This document shows, one piece after another, positions 1 to 6,155 of a stretch of DNA of 10,455 nt. The translations under genes and the position numbers were made by a program. The stretch covers positions 1 to 10,455 of the forward strand of contig CAMPIR010000023.1 of assembly GCA_946886435.1 (NCBI GenBank), read 5' to 3'. Position 1 is the first letter of the stretch. Each line of letters begins with the position of its first letter. Source of the stretch: an uncultured Candidatus Saccharibacteria bacterium. GTDB taxonomy: Bacteria > Patescibacteria > Saccharimonadia > Saccharimonadales > UBA5946. Below the pieces are notes generated by a model. That model saw nothing but the letters and a program-made list of their open reading frames with translations. It searched no databases and had not been told where the DNA came from.

Positions 1-702
1 GTCTCTGGTATCGCCATGGGTCTAATGCTCGACGGCGACACGCCGTACGTCATGAGCGACATCGCTGATGCTGAAGACTTCGCCGGTGATATGGACTTTA
101 AGGTTACCGGAACAACCGAGGGTATCACGGCACTGCAGATGGACATGAAAGTTCACGGACTTCCAGTCGAGATCCTTCGAAAAGCCCTCGAGCAGGGGCG
201 CGATGGCCGAGCTCGTATCCTCGAGCACATGCTGACGACGATGGCGCAGCCACGACTCAGTATCAGCCCATTTGCACCACAGATCGAAAAGATCATCGTT
301 AACCCAGAAAAGATCGGTGCCATCATCGGTAAGGGCGGTGAGACGATCAACAAGATCACTAGCGAAACCGGTGCCGAAATCGACATCAAAGATACCGGCC
401 TCGTGACTGTCGCTGCGGTTGACCTCGACAGCATCAAAAAAGCCGTTGACTGGATCAAATCGCTGGTCGAAGAGCCAGAAGTCGGTAGGGTCTATGAAGG
501 CAAGGTGGTCAAGATCATGGAGTTTGGCGCCTTCGTCAACATCATGCCGGGCACCGATGGGATGGTTCACATCTCTCAGATGGCTGATCACCGGGTCGAG
601 AAGGTAACTGACGTCGTCAAAGAAGGCGACACGGTGGCCGTCAAACTGACTGCGATCGACGAACGTGGCCGTCTGAACCTGAGTATGAAGGACGCAAACT
701 AG
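1..702 (+). CDS. pnp: Polyribonucleotide nucleotidyltransferase (PNPase), C-terminal part
   Basis: This is the 3' part of PNPase, the phosphorolytic 3'-5' exoribonuclease of mRNA decay, acting in the cytoplasm. The frame is open from base 1, so the gene is cut by the window edge and about 233 codons remain. Residues 1-80 of the fragment are the end of the second RNase PH domain, including EDFAGDMDFKV; D26 and D32 match the metal-binding aspartates of that domain (D486 and D492 in the E. coli enzyme). A KH domain follows at about 93-150, with the GxxG loop seen as GKGG at 110-113. An S1 RNA-binding domain covers about 160-231 (GRVYEGKVVKIMEFGAFV ... GRLNLSMKD). The protein ends directly after S1, without the extra tail some homologues carry. 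An intrinsic terminator follows, so pnp ends its transcription unit here. The family call is secure; the upstream part cannot be judged. Confidence 0.97.
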   Translation, partial: VSGIAMGLMLDGDTPYVMSDIADAEDFAGDMDFKVTGTTEGITALQMDMKVHGLPVEILRKALEQGRDGRARILEHMLTTMAQPRLSISPFAPQIEKIIVNPEKIGAIIGKGGETINKITSETGAEIDIKDTGLVTVAAVDLDSIKKAVDWIKSLVEEPEVGRVYEGKVVKIMEFGAFVNIMPGTDGMVHISQMADHRVEKVTDVVKEGDTVAVKLTAIDERGRLNLSMKDAN

Positions 703-712
703 CCGAGAGCCG

Positions 713-744
713 AAAACCCCGCCTGACCTATCGGCGGGGTTTTT
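713..744 (+). terminator. Intrinsic terminator after pnp
   Basis: A 7-bp all-GC stem (CCCCGCC 717-723 with GGCGGGG 733-739), extended by A-T pairs, encloses a 9-base loop and is followed by five T (740-744). It lies 10 bases after the pnp stop codon. Confidence 0.93.
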
Positions 745-755
745 CGTTCCAGGCC

Positions 756-783
756 TCGACGCCGCTGATGCAGAAGCTATAAT
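756..783 (+). promoter_or_regulatory. Sigma-70-type promoter for the 823-3339 operon
   Basis: TCGACG (756-761) resembles the -35 TTGACA. After a 16-base spacer there is a perfect -10, TATAAT (778-783). It sits just after the pnp terminator and about 33 bases before the predicted TTG start, leaving room for a short leader with a strong ribosome binding site. The spacing and position are convincing; activity is inferred. Confidence 0.75.
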
Positions 784-808
784 AGATATAACCGAAGATA
801 CCGCAAAC

Positions 809-813
809 GGAGG
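809..813 (+). promoter_or_regulatory. Ribosome binding site that fixes a TTG start
   Basis: GGAGG lies 9 bases before TTG at 823. The first in-frame ATG comes about 70 codons later, well after the membrane segment, so this site is the main reason for accepting TTG as the start of the following gene. Confidence 0.8.
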
Positions 814-822
814 AGTAGAGCC

Positions 823-1725
823 TTGGATCCGAACAATACATTTACCACTGAGCCACCAGCAAAGAGCAAGAAACCGCTGATAATCGCTATCGTTGCCGTA
901 GCTGTTCTAATTGCTGGAACCTTGGGTTGGAAGACCGTCTCATCCGCAGTCGCTCAACCTGGGCCAAACGATTTCACACACCTGGATAACCAGCGCAAGG
1001 CCCTCGATACTTCCGTGGAGGCATACGGCCATATGCTGAGCGAGTATTCGCGTACGTATACAAATGCCTACCTCGAAGACCGCAGCACTGAGGAGAAGGA
1101 CGCTATCAAAGAGCGTGCCATGGAGCGGTTTGAACAAGAGTCAAAGATTGGTCAGGATCGGCTAAAACGCATGGCGTCCTCGGTAGCGATGAAAGACGAC
1201 TCGGTCAAAACCAAGTTCGACGAGTTTAAGAAACAGTACGAATCAGTTTTTGCGTACTACGAGGCAAGACTCTCGGGCGTGACTAACATCACCGGCTCGG
1301 TTGCCGGTCCATGCGCCCAGCTGACGAAGCTGAACGTCGCGAAAGAAAACCTAGCTGACAACTATATCAAAGCCGCCGATACCTGCCTGACGGCGCTGGA
1401 GAACGCAAAGCAGGGCAGCGACAAACAGGTTACAACGCTGCTTGGTGAGGTTGAGAAGATGGTCCGCGAGCAACGAGAGCATTTCGAAGCCGTTACAAAG
1501 GCAGAAGAGGGGCTAGAAAAGAACGCGACTAAGTTGCAGGCCTTGGCGCTCATGCTTCAGATCAACAGTCGTGTCGCGGCGTTCCAGTCGGCGTACGAGC
1601 AGAGCGTAAAGCAGCAGTACAACCAACTGGCGAGTAGTGTAAACGCCGCCAACGCCGCACTTGAGCAGGCTATCGGCAAACGACTCGCTACGCTACAAAC
1701 TACTGAAACGGTTGTGAGGAGATAG
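823..1725 (+). CDS. Membrane-anchored or secreted helical protein of unknown function (paralogue 1)
   Basis: A 300-residue protein that I do not recognise. The start is TTG, supported by GGAGG 9 bases upstream and a consensus promoter. A basic patch (K14, K16, K17) precedes one hydrophobic segment at about 18-36, which predicts N-inside, C-outside topology. AVA at 42-44 followed by QP could be a signal peptidase I site, so the protein may be released rather than anchored. The remainder is hydrophilic and rich in Lys, Glu, Gln and Ala, with predicted long helices or coiled coils (about 50-150 and 195-295). There are only two cysteines, C164 and C188, a possible disulfide outside the membrane. 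The next gene, two bases downstream, encodes a protein with the same architecture: membrane segment, QPxxxDF motif, and one Cys pair 24-25 residues apart. They look like diverged tandem paralogues made from one mRNA. Function unknown; an envelope or surface role is inference. Confidence 0.85.
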   Translation: MDPNNTFTTEPPAKSKKPLIIAIVAVAVLIAGTLGWKTVSSAVAQPGPNDFTHLDNQRKALDTSVEAYGHMLSEYSRTYTNAYLEDRSTEEKDAIKERAMERFEQESKIGQDRLKRMASSVAMKDDSVKTKFDEFKKQYESVFAYYEARLSGVTNITGSVAGPCAQLTKLNVAKENLADNYIKAADTCLTALENAKQGSDKQVTTLLGEVEKMVREQREHFEAVTKAEEGLEKNATKLQALALMLQINSRVAAFQSAYEQSVKQQYNQLASSVNAANAALEQAIGKRLATLQTTETVVRR

Positions 1726-1727
1726 TC

Positions 1728-2729
1728 ATGAACCCAAATGAATCCAGCGCACCAGGTCGCAAGAAACTATTACTGATTATCAGTGCCGTTCTCCTGTTGG
1801 CCCTTATCGTCGCGGCAGCGGTATGGCTCCTCCGACAGCCGTCGCGTGAAGACTTTGCCGCCATAAACGACACTACTCTCAAACAAGTTAGCGATACGCA
1901 GGAAAAGCTAGCTCCTGCCGTGAACACGTACCTAGCTACGTTCAAAAAACACCAGAACGAAACCGGCTCGGTTGACCAAGCAGAGGCAAAATCAAAGGAT
2001 GATCTCGATGCGTTCAAGCGGACCGAGACGGATGCACGGGCAGCGCTCAAAACTCTTTCAGATGCCAAGGCGGCAAATGACGGAGAGGTAGCCGAGACGC
2101 TCGAGCAAGTAGTTGATACCTTCACGGCTCGGACTGACTATCTTGCCTCGCTCGTCGGTTCGTATGCCGATCTACAGACGTTGTTCGGTGGCAAAGATAA
2201 CGATATCTGCTCCGATATATTTATAGGCGAAACGACGGACCTGACCGATCGCAAGCAGCGTCTGTCAGATGCGACCCCGAACTGTTACGAGGCGCTCAAA
2301 ACTCTCGAAGCATCCGGCAATACGGCCTACAGCGACTACGCTAAAAAGCTTGAAAAACGAGTAAGGCTCCTCGAGACTGACGCGTCAGTCATCGCTGATA
2401 CCGAAAAGCAGTTCAAGGAATTTACCGAGAAAAAGACTACTTTTGAGCAAAAGCTATCCGAGCTGGAGCAGCGACAGGCGTCTGATGCCGAATACGACAA
2501 GCTCCGCAACGAGATCGAAGCAGTCAATTCCGATATTGCCGAGAGCCAGGCTGATTTCGATTATTCGAGCAAACGCTACACCAGGACAGTCAAAGAACTC
2601 CCGTCGCTATATGACACAGTCTTTTCCTCAGAGGTTCCCGCAAAACTGGACTACTTCAAATCATTGGCCGATGTTCGGTTAAAGACTTTGCGGCTGATTA
2701 TCGAGGACAAACTACTCGAAACTTCTTGA
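1728..2729 (+). CDS. Membrane-anchored helical protein of unknown function (paralogue 2)
   Basis: A 333-residue protein of no family I recognise. It starts at ATG 1728, two bases after the previous stop, with GAGGAG (1716-1721) inside the tail of the upstream gene, so the two are probably translationally coupled. R11, K12 and K13 precede a hydrophobic segment at about 14-35, followed by RQPSREDF (36-43), which matches AQPGPNDF at the same place in the upstream protein. There is no clear signal peptidase site, so this copy is probably a single-pass anchored protein with its body outside. Its only cysteines, C161 and C186, correspond to C164 and C188 of the neighbour, and ATPNCYEALKTLE aligns with AADTCLTALENAK. 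A heptad-rich stretch at about 222-285 (KQFKEF, KLSELEQRQ, KLRNEIEAVNSDI) suggests a coiled coil. Stop is TGA. Function unknown. Confidence 0.86.
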   Translation: MNPNESSAPGRKKLLLIISAVLLLALIVAAAVWLLRQPSREDFAAINDTTLKQVSDTQEKLAPAVNTYLATFKKHQNETGSVDQAEAKSKDDLDAFKRTETDARAALKTLSDAKAANDGEVAETLEQVVDTFTARTDYLASLVGSYADLQTLFGGKDNDICSDIFIGETTDLTDRKQRLSDATPNCYEALKTLEASGNTAYSDYAKKLEKRVRLLETDASVIADTEKQFKEFTEKKTTFEQKLSELEQRQASDAEYDKLRNEIEAVNSDIAESQADFDYSSKRYTRTVKELPSLYDTVFSSEVPAKLDYFKSLADVRLKTLRLIIEDKLLETS

Positions 2730-2751
2730 TCCGCTCTAGGGACAACACGGT

Positions 2752-3339
2752 ATGACGACACACAACACACAACAGGCGCTCGACGGATTAGCCCAGGAGA
2801 TAACCTCGGCCAATCCATGCCCAGAGTTGTCAGCTGCCGCCACGCAGCTTGTTATGGGTGACGGAAATCCTGACGCCAACATTGTTTTTATCGGCGAGGC
2901 GCCAGGCAAGGCTGAGGATGAGCAAGGGCTGCCGTTCGTTGGCGCTAGCGGCCGGTTTCTGAACGAAATGCTCGAGGCAGCCGGCCTGGTTCGCGCAGAC
3001 GTTTACATCACGAACATCGTCAAATACCGTCCGCCGAACAACCGCGACCCGCTCCCCGAGGAAAAAGCGGCTTTCTGGCCATACCTGATGCGCCAACTCG
3101 AAATCATTCAGCCACGCGTTATCATCACGCTCGGTCGGCACAGTATGGAATGCTTCATACCCGGTGCCAAGATCTCGCAGCAGCACGGCCAAGCGAAAAA
3201 GGTCACCTATCGCGACAGTGAGTTTCTCGTCATCCCGCTCTACCATCCAGCGGCAGCGCTTTATAACGGCTCGATGCGGCAAACCCTGATCGATGATTTT
3301 CTCTCAGCAAAGAAGCTTGCTGATGACGCTCTTGCCTAA
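2752..3339 (+). CDS. Uracil-DNA glycosylase family 4, lacking most Fe-S cysteines
   Basis: A 195-residue protein of the family-4 (UDGa-like) uracil-DNA glycosylases, which remove uracil from DNA to begin base excision repair. Visible family motifs: FIGEAPGKAEDEQG (46-59), LPFVGASGRFLNEML (60-74), YITNIVKYRPPNNR (85-98), VIITLGRH (123-130) and the active-site loop YHPAA (164-168). Most family members bind a [4Fe-4S] cluster through four cysteines. Here only the second is kept (C23); the others are replaced by A20, Y92 and F108, with the family's 16-residue spacing between the last two positions preserved. C134 lies elsewhere and is unlikely to be a ligand. The motif GEAPG and the lack of a KRRIH-type insertion argue against UDGX. 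The ATG has AGGGA (2738-2742) 9 bases upstream, 22 bases after the previous gene, so it probably belongs to the same operon. No terminator follows; the next promoter overlaps its stop codon. Confidence 0.92.
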   Translation: MTTHNTQQALDGLAQEITSANPCPELSAAATQLVMGDGNPDANIVFIGEAPGKAEDEQGLPFVGASGRFLNEMLEAAGLVRADVYITNIVKYRPPNNRDPLPEEKAAFWPYLMRQLEIIQPRVIITLGRHSMECFIPGAKISQQHGQAKKVTYRDSEFLVIPLYHPAAALYNGSMRQTLIDDFLSAKKLADDALA

Positions 3340-3360
3340 ACAGGGGTGGTGTGCTATACT
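3332..3360 (+). promoter_or_regulatory. Promoter for the RNase J gene
   Basis: TTGCCT (3332-3337), 17-base spacer, TATACT (3355-3360). The -35 overlaps the last codons of the glycosylase gene. A start site near 3367 would give an untranslated leader of about 95 bases before ATG 3462, the longest in this window. The lower part of that leader is AT-rich and contains the 10-base palindrome TTTGATCAAA (3427-3436), whose meaning is unclear. Confidence 0.72.
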
Positions 3361-3461
3361 CAAGGTACTTGATAGGAGAGTAGCAACCATTCTAACTCCA
3401 CCCGCTCAAACTGAAATTAGATAATTTTTGATCAAATCAAAGAAAGGAATTAAAAATATTT

Positions 3462-5630
3462 ATGGGTCAACGAAGACTCTCAAATGCCGCGCCGGACGAC
3501 ACGTCCAAGCGGCCTAACCAACAACAACGCAAAAAATCAGACAACACCGTACTCAACAGTACGAACACCCGTCGCGGGGAAGTGTTCCGGGCTCAGCGCC
3601 GCACGAGCGAGAACGTCAATGTTCGCGCCAGCCAGCATGTCATCGACATTCCGGTCAACAAATCTACCTACAACGGCTACGCTGGTCGTCAGTTCAGCAT
3701 GGCTGACATGAAAAAGCAGCGACCTAACCCAAACCGACCAAGCCTCCGCGTCATCCCACTCGGCGGTCTCGGCGAAATGGGTATCGGCAAGAACATGATG
3801 GCCATCGAGTATGATCAGGACATTATCATTATCGATATGGGCTTCTTGTTCCCGGGTGCAGACTACCCAGGTATCAACTACATCACGCCTGATATTACCT
3901 ATCTCGAAGAGAACAAGCACAAGGTACGCGGTATCGTCTTTACTCACGGTCACCTTGACCACATCGGTGCTTTCCGCCACATCGTACACAAGATTCCGGC
4001 ACCGGTTTACGGTAGCAAGTTTACGCTCGGCATGGTCGAAAAGACTATGGAAGAAGCCACCAGTGGCTACACACCCGAGTACAACGTTATGGATCCAGCT
4101 ACGCACGAACGCGTGCAGCTCGGCGACAGCTTTAGTATCGAACTCGTACAAGTAAACCACTCGATCCCAGATGCCTGTGCGGTCGTCGTTCGGACACCGG
4201 TCGGCGTCATCATCGACACTGGTGACTGGCGTTTCGAAGAGAAGCCTGTCGACGGCAAGGTTTTTGACCTGGCGCGACTGACCGAGATCGCCACTAAAGA
4301 AGGTGTTCTCTTGCTCCTCAACGAATCAACCAACTGTGAATCAGAAGGCACCCACACGCATGGTGAGTTCGAAATCCAGGAGAGCTTCGGCCAGATCATG
4401 CAGGCTTATCCAAACAATCGCCTGATCCTCTCAACATTTTCGAGCCAGATCCACCGTATTCAGTTGATCCTCGACGAAGCCAAAAAGAACGGCCGCAAGG
4501 TCGCTTTCGCTGGCTACAGCATGATCCAGAACGTCGAACTAGCACTTCGCACCGGAACTATCCGCGTGCCAAAAGACACCGTGGTCAAGATGGAAGACCT
4601 CGTCAAACTACCTGACGGCAAAGTACTGCTCGTCTGTACCGGTTCACAGGGTGAGTTCAACGCAGTACTAAACCGCATGGCCTCTGGTGCTCACAAACAC
4701 ATCAAAGTCAAAAGCTCTGATGTCGTCGTGTTCTCGTCAAACCCAATCCCGGGTAACGAAAAGTACGTCGTCCGAACTGTCGATGGTCTGATGCGCGAGG
4801 GAAGTGGCGTTATTCAAAACGGCAAATCCCACCTCACCGGTGTTGGACCTATCCACGTTTCTGGTCACGGCTACTACGATGACCACATCAAACTCATCAA
4901 CGCCATCAACCCGACCTACTACGTACCGATCCACGGTGAGTTCCACATGCTGGTACACAATGCCGAGCTGGCTCACAAAGAGTGCGCAATCCCGAAGGAT
5001 AACATCTTTGTCTGTGACTCGGGTGATATCCTCGAGTTCTACCACGACGGTAGCGCCAAAAAGACCGGTCGTGTCCCCGTTGGCGGTGTCATGTACGATG
5101 ACAGCGGTGCAGAAGTCTCCGAAGTTGTTCTCAAAGACCGTATCCACATGAGTCACGAGGGCATGTTCGTCGTCGTCCTGACTGTAGCCCGTGGCAATGG
5201 CCGTTTACTGACCAGCCCGGACATCATCTCGCGCGGCTTTATCTATCTCCGCGACAGTGAAGAACTGATGAACTTGATTCGCCAGTACCTCAAGCAAAAG
5301 GTTGCCCGTAGTTTCGGTGGTCGCAAGGCCGACATGGATCAGCTCAAAAAAGAGCTCAAGGATGAAATCACCCACATCCTCTACGACCAGACGCGTCGTA
5401 CGCCAATCGTTATCCCAGTTATTAACGAGATCGGTGTCGGTGGTGGCGGCAACCAAGGTGGCCAGGCCAGGCAGCAGGGTCACGCAAACCGTCGCCCGCA
5501 GCAGCAACGCCAACAGGCACGTCCTGACGTCGCCAAGGGTCCGCAGATCGTCCAGGCTCCAGCTATTCCTGAGGTCAAGAACCAACCGTTCGCCCAGGAG
5601 TCAGCTAACAAACACATCCGCGAAGTCTGA
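3462..5630 (+). CDS. rnj: Ribonuclease J
   Basis: A 722-residue metallo-beta-lactamase/beta-CASP ribonuclease of the RNase J family: a 5'-3' exo- and endoribonuclease for mRNA decay and rRNA maturation. RVIPLGGLGEMG (96-107) opens the catalytic core. The zinc motif HGHLDH is at 162-167, with NHSIPD (232-237) and DTGDWRF (252-258) following. Beta-CASP motifs include STFSSQIHRIQ (324-334), CTGSQGE (392-398), HVSGHG (465-470) and PIHGEFHML (489-497); the C-terminal domain runs to about 655. Two parts are unusual: about 93 residues before the core, basic and rich in Gln, Asn and Arg, and a Gly/Gln/Arg-rich tail (about 659-690), both probably disordered and possibly RNA- or partner-binding. AAAGGA (3443-3448) is 13 bases from ATG, a long spacing; internal Met80 or Met83 lacks a better site. 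It has its own promoter and terminator. With PNPase nearby it forms the RNA-decay core seen here. Confidence 0.97.
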   Translation: MGQRRLSNAAPDDTSKRPNQQQRKKSDNTVLNSTNTRRGEVFRAQRRTSENVNVRASQHVIDIPVNKSTYNGYAGRQFSMADMKKQRPNPNRPSLRVIPLGGLGEMGIGKNMMAIEYDQDIIIIDMGFLFPGADYPGINYITPDITYLEENKHKVRGIVFTHGHLDHIGAFRHIVHKIPAPVYGSKFTLGMVEKTMEEATSGYTPEYNVMDPATHERVQLGDSFSIELVQVNHSIPDACAVVVRTPVGVIIDTGDWRFEEKPVDGKVFDLARLTEIATKEGVLLLLNESTNCESEGTHTHGEFEIQESFGQIMQAYPNNRLILSTFSSQIHRIQLILDEAKKNGRKVAFAGYSMIQNVELALRTGTIRVPKDTVVKMEDLVKLPDGKVLLVCTGSQGEFNAVLNRMASGAHKHIKVKSSDVVVFSSNPIPGNEKYVVRTVDGLMREGSGVIQNGKSHLTGVGPIHVSGHGYYDDHIKLINAINPTYYVPIHGEFHMLVHNAELAHKECAIPKDNIFVCDSGDILEFYHDGSAKKTGRVPVGGVMYDDSGAEVSEVVLKDRIHMSHEGMFVVVLTVARGNGRLLTSPDIISRGFIYLRDSEELMNLIRQYLKQKVARSFGGRKADMDQLKKELKDEITHILYDQTRRTPIVIPVINEIGVGGGGNQGGQARQQGHANRRPQQQRQQARPDVAKGPQIVQAPAIPEVKNQPFAQESANKHIREV

Positions 5631-5652
5631 AGAGCCTAGCTCATGTAACGAG

Positions 5653-5674
5653 ACAGCCCTACGGGGCTGTTTTT
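5653..5674 (+). terminator. Intrinsic terminator after RNase J with a UACG tetraloop
   Basis: ACAGCCC (5653-5659) pairs with GGGCTGT (5664-5670) around the loop TACG, giving C(UACG)G in RNA, one of the very stable UNCG-class tetraloops. A run of five T (5670-5674) follows. It lies 22 bases after the stop codon. Confidence 0.93.
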
Positions 5675-5682
5675 CGTATCTA

Positions 5683-5719
5683 TTGACAATATAAAATAAA
5701 AGTGTTAATATGGTATAAA
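5683..5719 (+). promoter_or_regulatory. AT-rich promoter region before the SemiSWEET gene
   Basis: A perfect -35, TTGACA (5683-5688), starts 8 bases after the terminator T-run. Two -10 choices exist: TAATAT (5706-5711) at 17-base spacing, or TATAAA (5714-5719) preceded by TG one base away, an extended -10 form. Which is used cannot be decided from the sequence. The region from 5681 to 5743 is clearly richer in A and T than its surroundings. Confidence 0.7.
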
Positions 5720-5743
5720 TAACTCAAGGTATAAAACAAAAAA

Positions 5744-6064
5744 ATGACAACTATCGCTATTCTCTACATCATCGCAGTGTTTATTTCGATTGCAGCAAGC
5801 GGCCCGCAGATTCTCAAGCTATACCGGCTAAAGGCTTCGGATGAGTTCCAGCTCTCGACGTGGGTGGCTTGGCTTGTCGCCCAGTGTGTATCGCTGGCGT
5901 ATATGATCTCTATCAGTAACGTTCTGCTGATCGTAGCGAACGTCCTCTGGGTCTCGTTCTACCTGCTGATGGTGATACTTATCGTTACGTATAGACCTAA
6001 ACTGTCGATACGCCTGCGAATACGTGGCGTCAGCGCTACGGTCGCCTACGACACGAAAACGTAA
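5744..6064 (+). CDS. SemiSWEET / PQ-loop family small transporter
   Basis: A 106-residue membrane protein with three predicted helices: about 3-19, 37-55 and 58-82. The first ends in the PQ motif, SGPQILKLYRLK (19-30), followed by the loop SDEFQLSTWVAWL typical of this family. SemiSWEETs are three-helix half-transporters that dimerise in the cytoplasmic membrane to carry sugars by facilitated diffusion. The length is close to the family norm of about 85-100 residues, with a basic C-terminal tail (about 84-106). The substrate cannot be read from sequence; a sugar is only the family default, and some PQ-loop proteins have other roles. The start is ATG 5744. Its ribosome binding site is poor (AAGG at 5726-5729, 14 bases away), in an A-rich leader. 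It is probably monocistronic: a terminator and a strong promoter precede it and ftsK has its own promoter. Confidence 0.86.
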   Translation: MTTIAILYIIAVFISIAASGPQILKLYRLKASDEFQLSTWVAWLVAQCVSLAYMISISNVLLIVANVLWVSFYLLMVILIVTYRPKLSIRLRIRGVSATVAYDTKT

Positions 6065-6077
6065 GCGTCTTGCATTT

Positions 6078-6096
6078 TGTAGCAAATTATGCTACA
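6078..6096 (+). other. Perfect 7-bp inverted repeat, weak terminator or operator
   Basis: TGTAGCA (6078-6084) and TGCTACA (6090-6096) are exact inverted repeats around AATTA. It lies 13 bases after the SemiSWEET stop and 19 bases before the ftsK -35. The following bases, GTTTATA, make only a poor T-run, so termination would be weak. It could instead be a protein-binding dyad upstream of the ftsK promoter. The sequence does not decide between the two. Confidence 0.45.
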
Positions 6097-6115
6097 GTTT
6101 ATACATAACCAGATA

Positions 6116-6144
6116 TCGACAGGTTAGGCTGTGGTATCTATAAT
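6116..6144 (+). promoter_or_regulatory. Near-consensus promoter for ftsK
   Basis: TCGACA (6116-6121, one mismatch to TTGACA), an ideal 17-base spacer, and perfect TATAAT (6139-6144). Initiation 6-8 bases past the -10 falls at about 6150-6152, only four to six bases before the ftsK ATG at 6156. There is no purine-rich ribosome binding site, which suggests a leaderless or nearly leaderless mRNA. Confidence 0.82.
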
Positions 6145-6155
6145 GAATTTACGAT

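Noticed and set aside
22..591. Long open frame on the - strand opposite pnp
   Set aside because: It is a shadow of the conserved PNPase coding strand and lacks a promoter, binding site or recognisable protein. The same applies to - strand frames opposite RNase J (3537-4160, 4737-5156, 5205-5585) and ftsK (6219-6794).
1291..1974. Identical 13-base string at 1291-1303 and 1962-1974 (ACCGGCTCGGTTG) in the two paralogous genes
   Set aside because: The copies encode TGSV at non-equivalent places (residue 157 versus 79), so this is more likely chance or compositional similarity than a repeat element.
2752..3339. UDGX-type glycosylase
   Set aside because: The protein has GEAPG and no KRRIH-like insertion, so ordinary family 4 fits better.
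3343..3403. Inverted repeat GGGTGG (3344-3349) and CCACCC (3398-3403) as an RNase J leader structure
   Set aside because: The left arm lies between the -35 and -10 boxes and would not be in the transcript, so the pairing is probably incidental.
6078..6096. Inverted repeat called as a firm intrinsic terminator
   Set aside because: The stem is only moderately GC-rich and the following GTTTATA is not a proper T-run; it is listed as undetermined instead.
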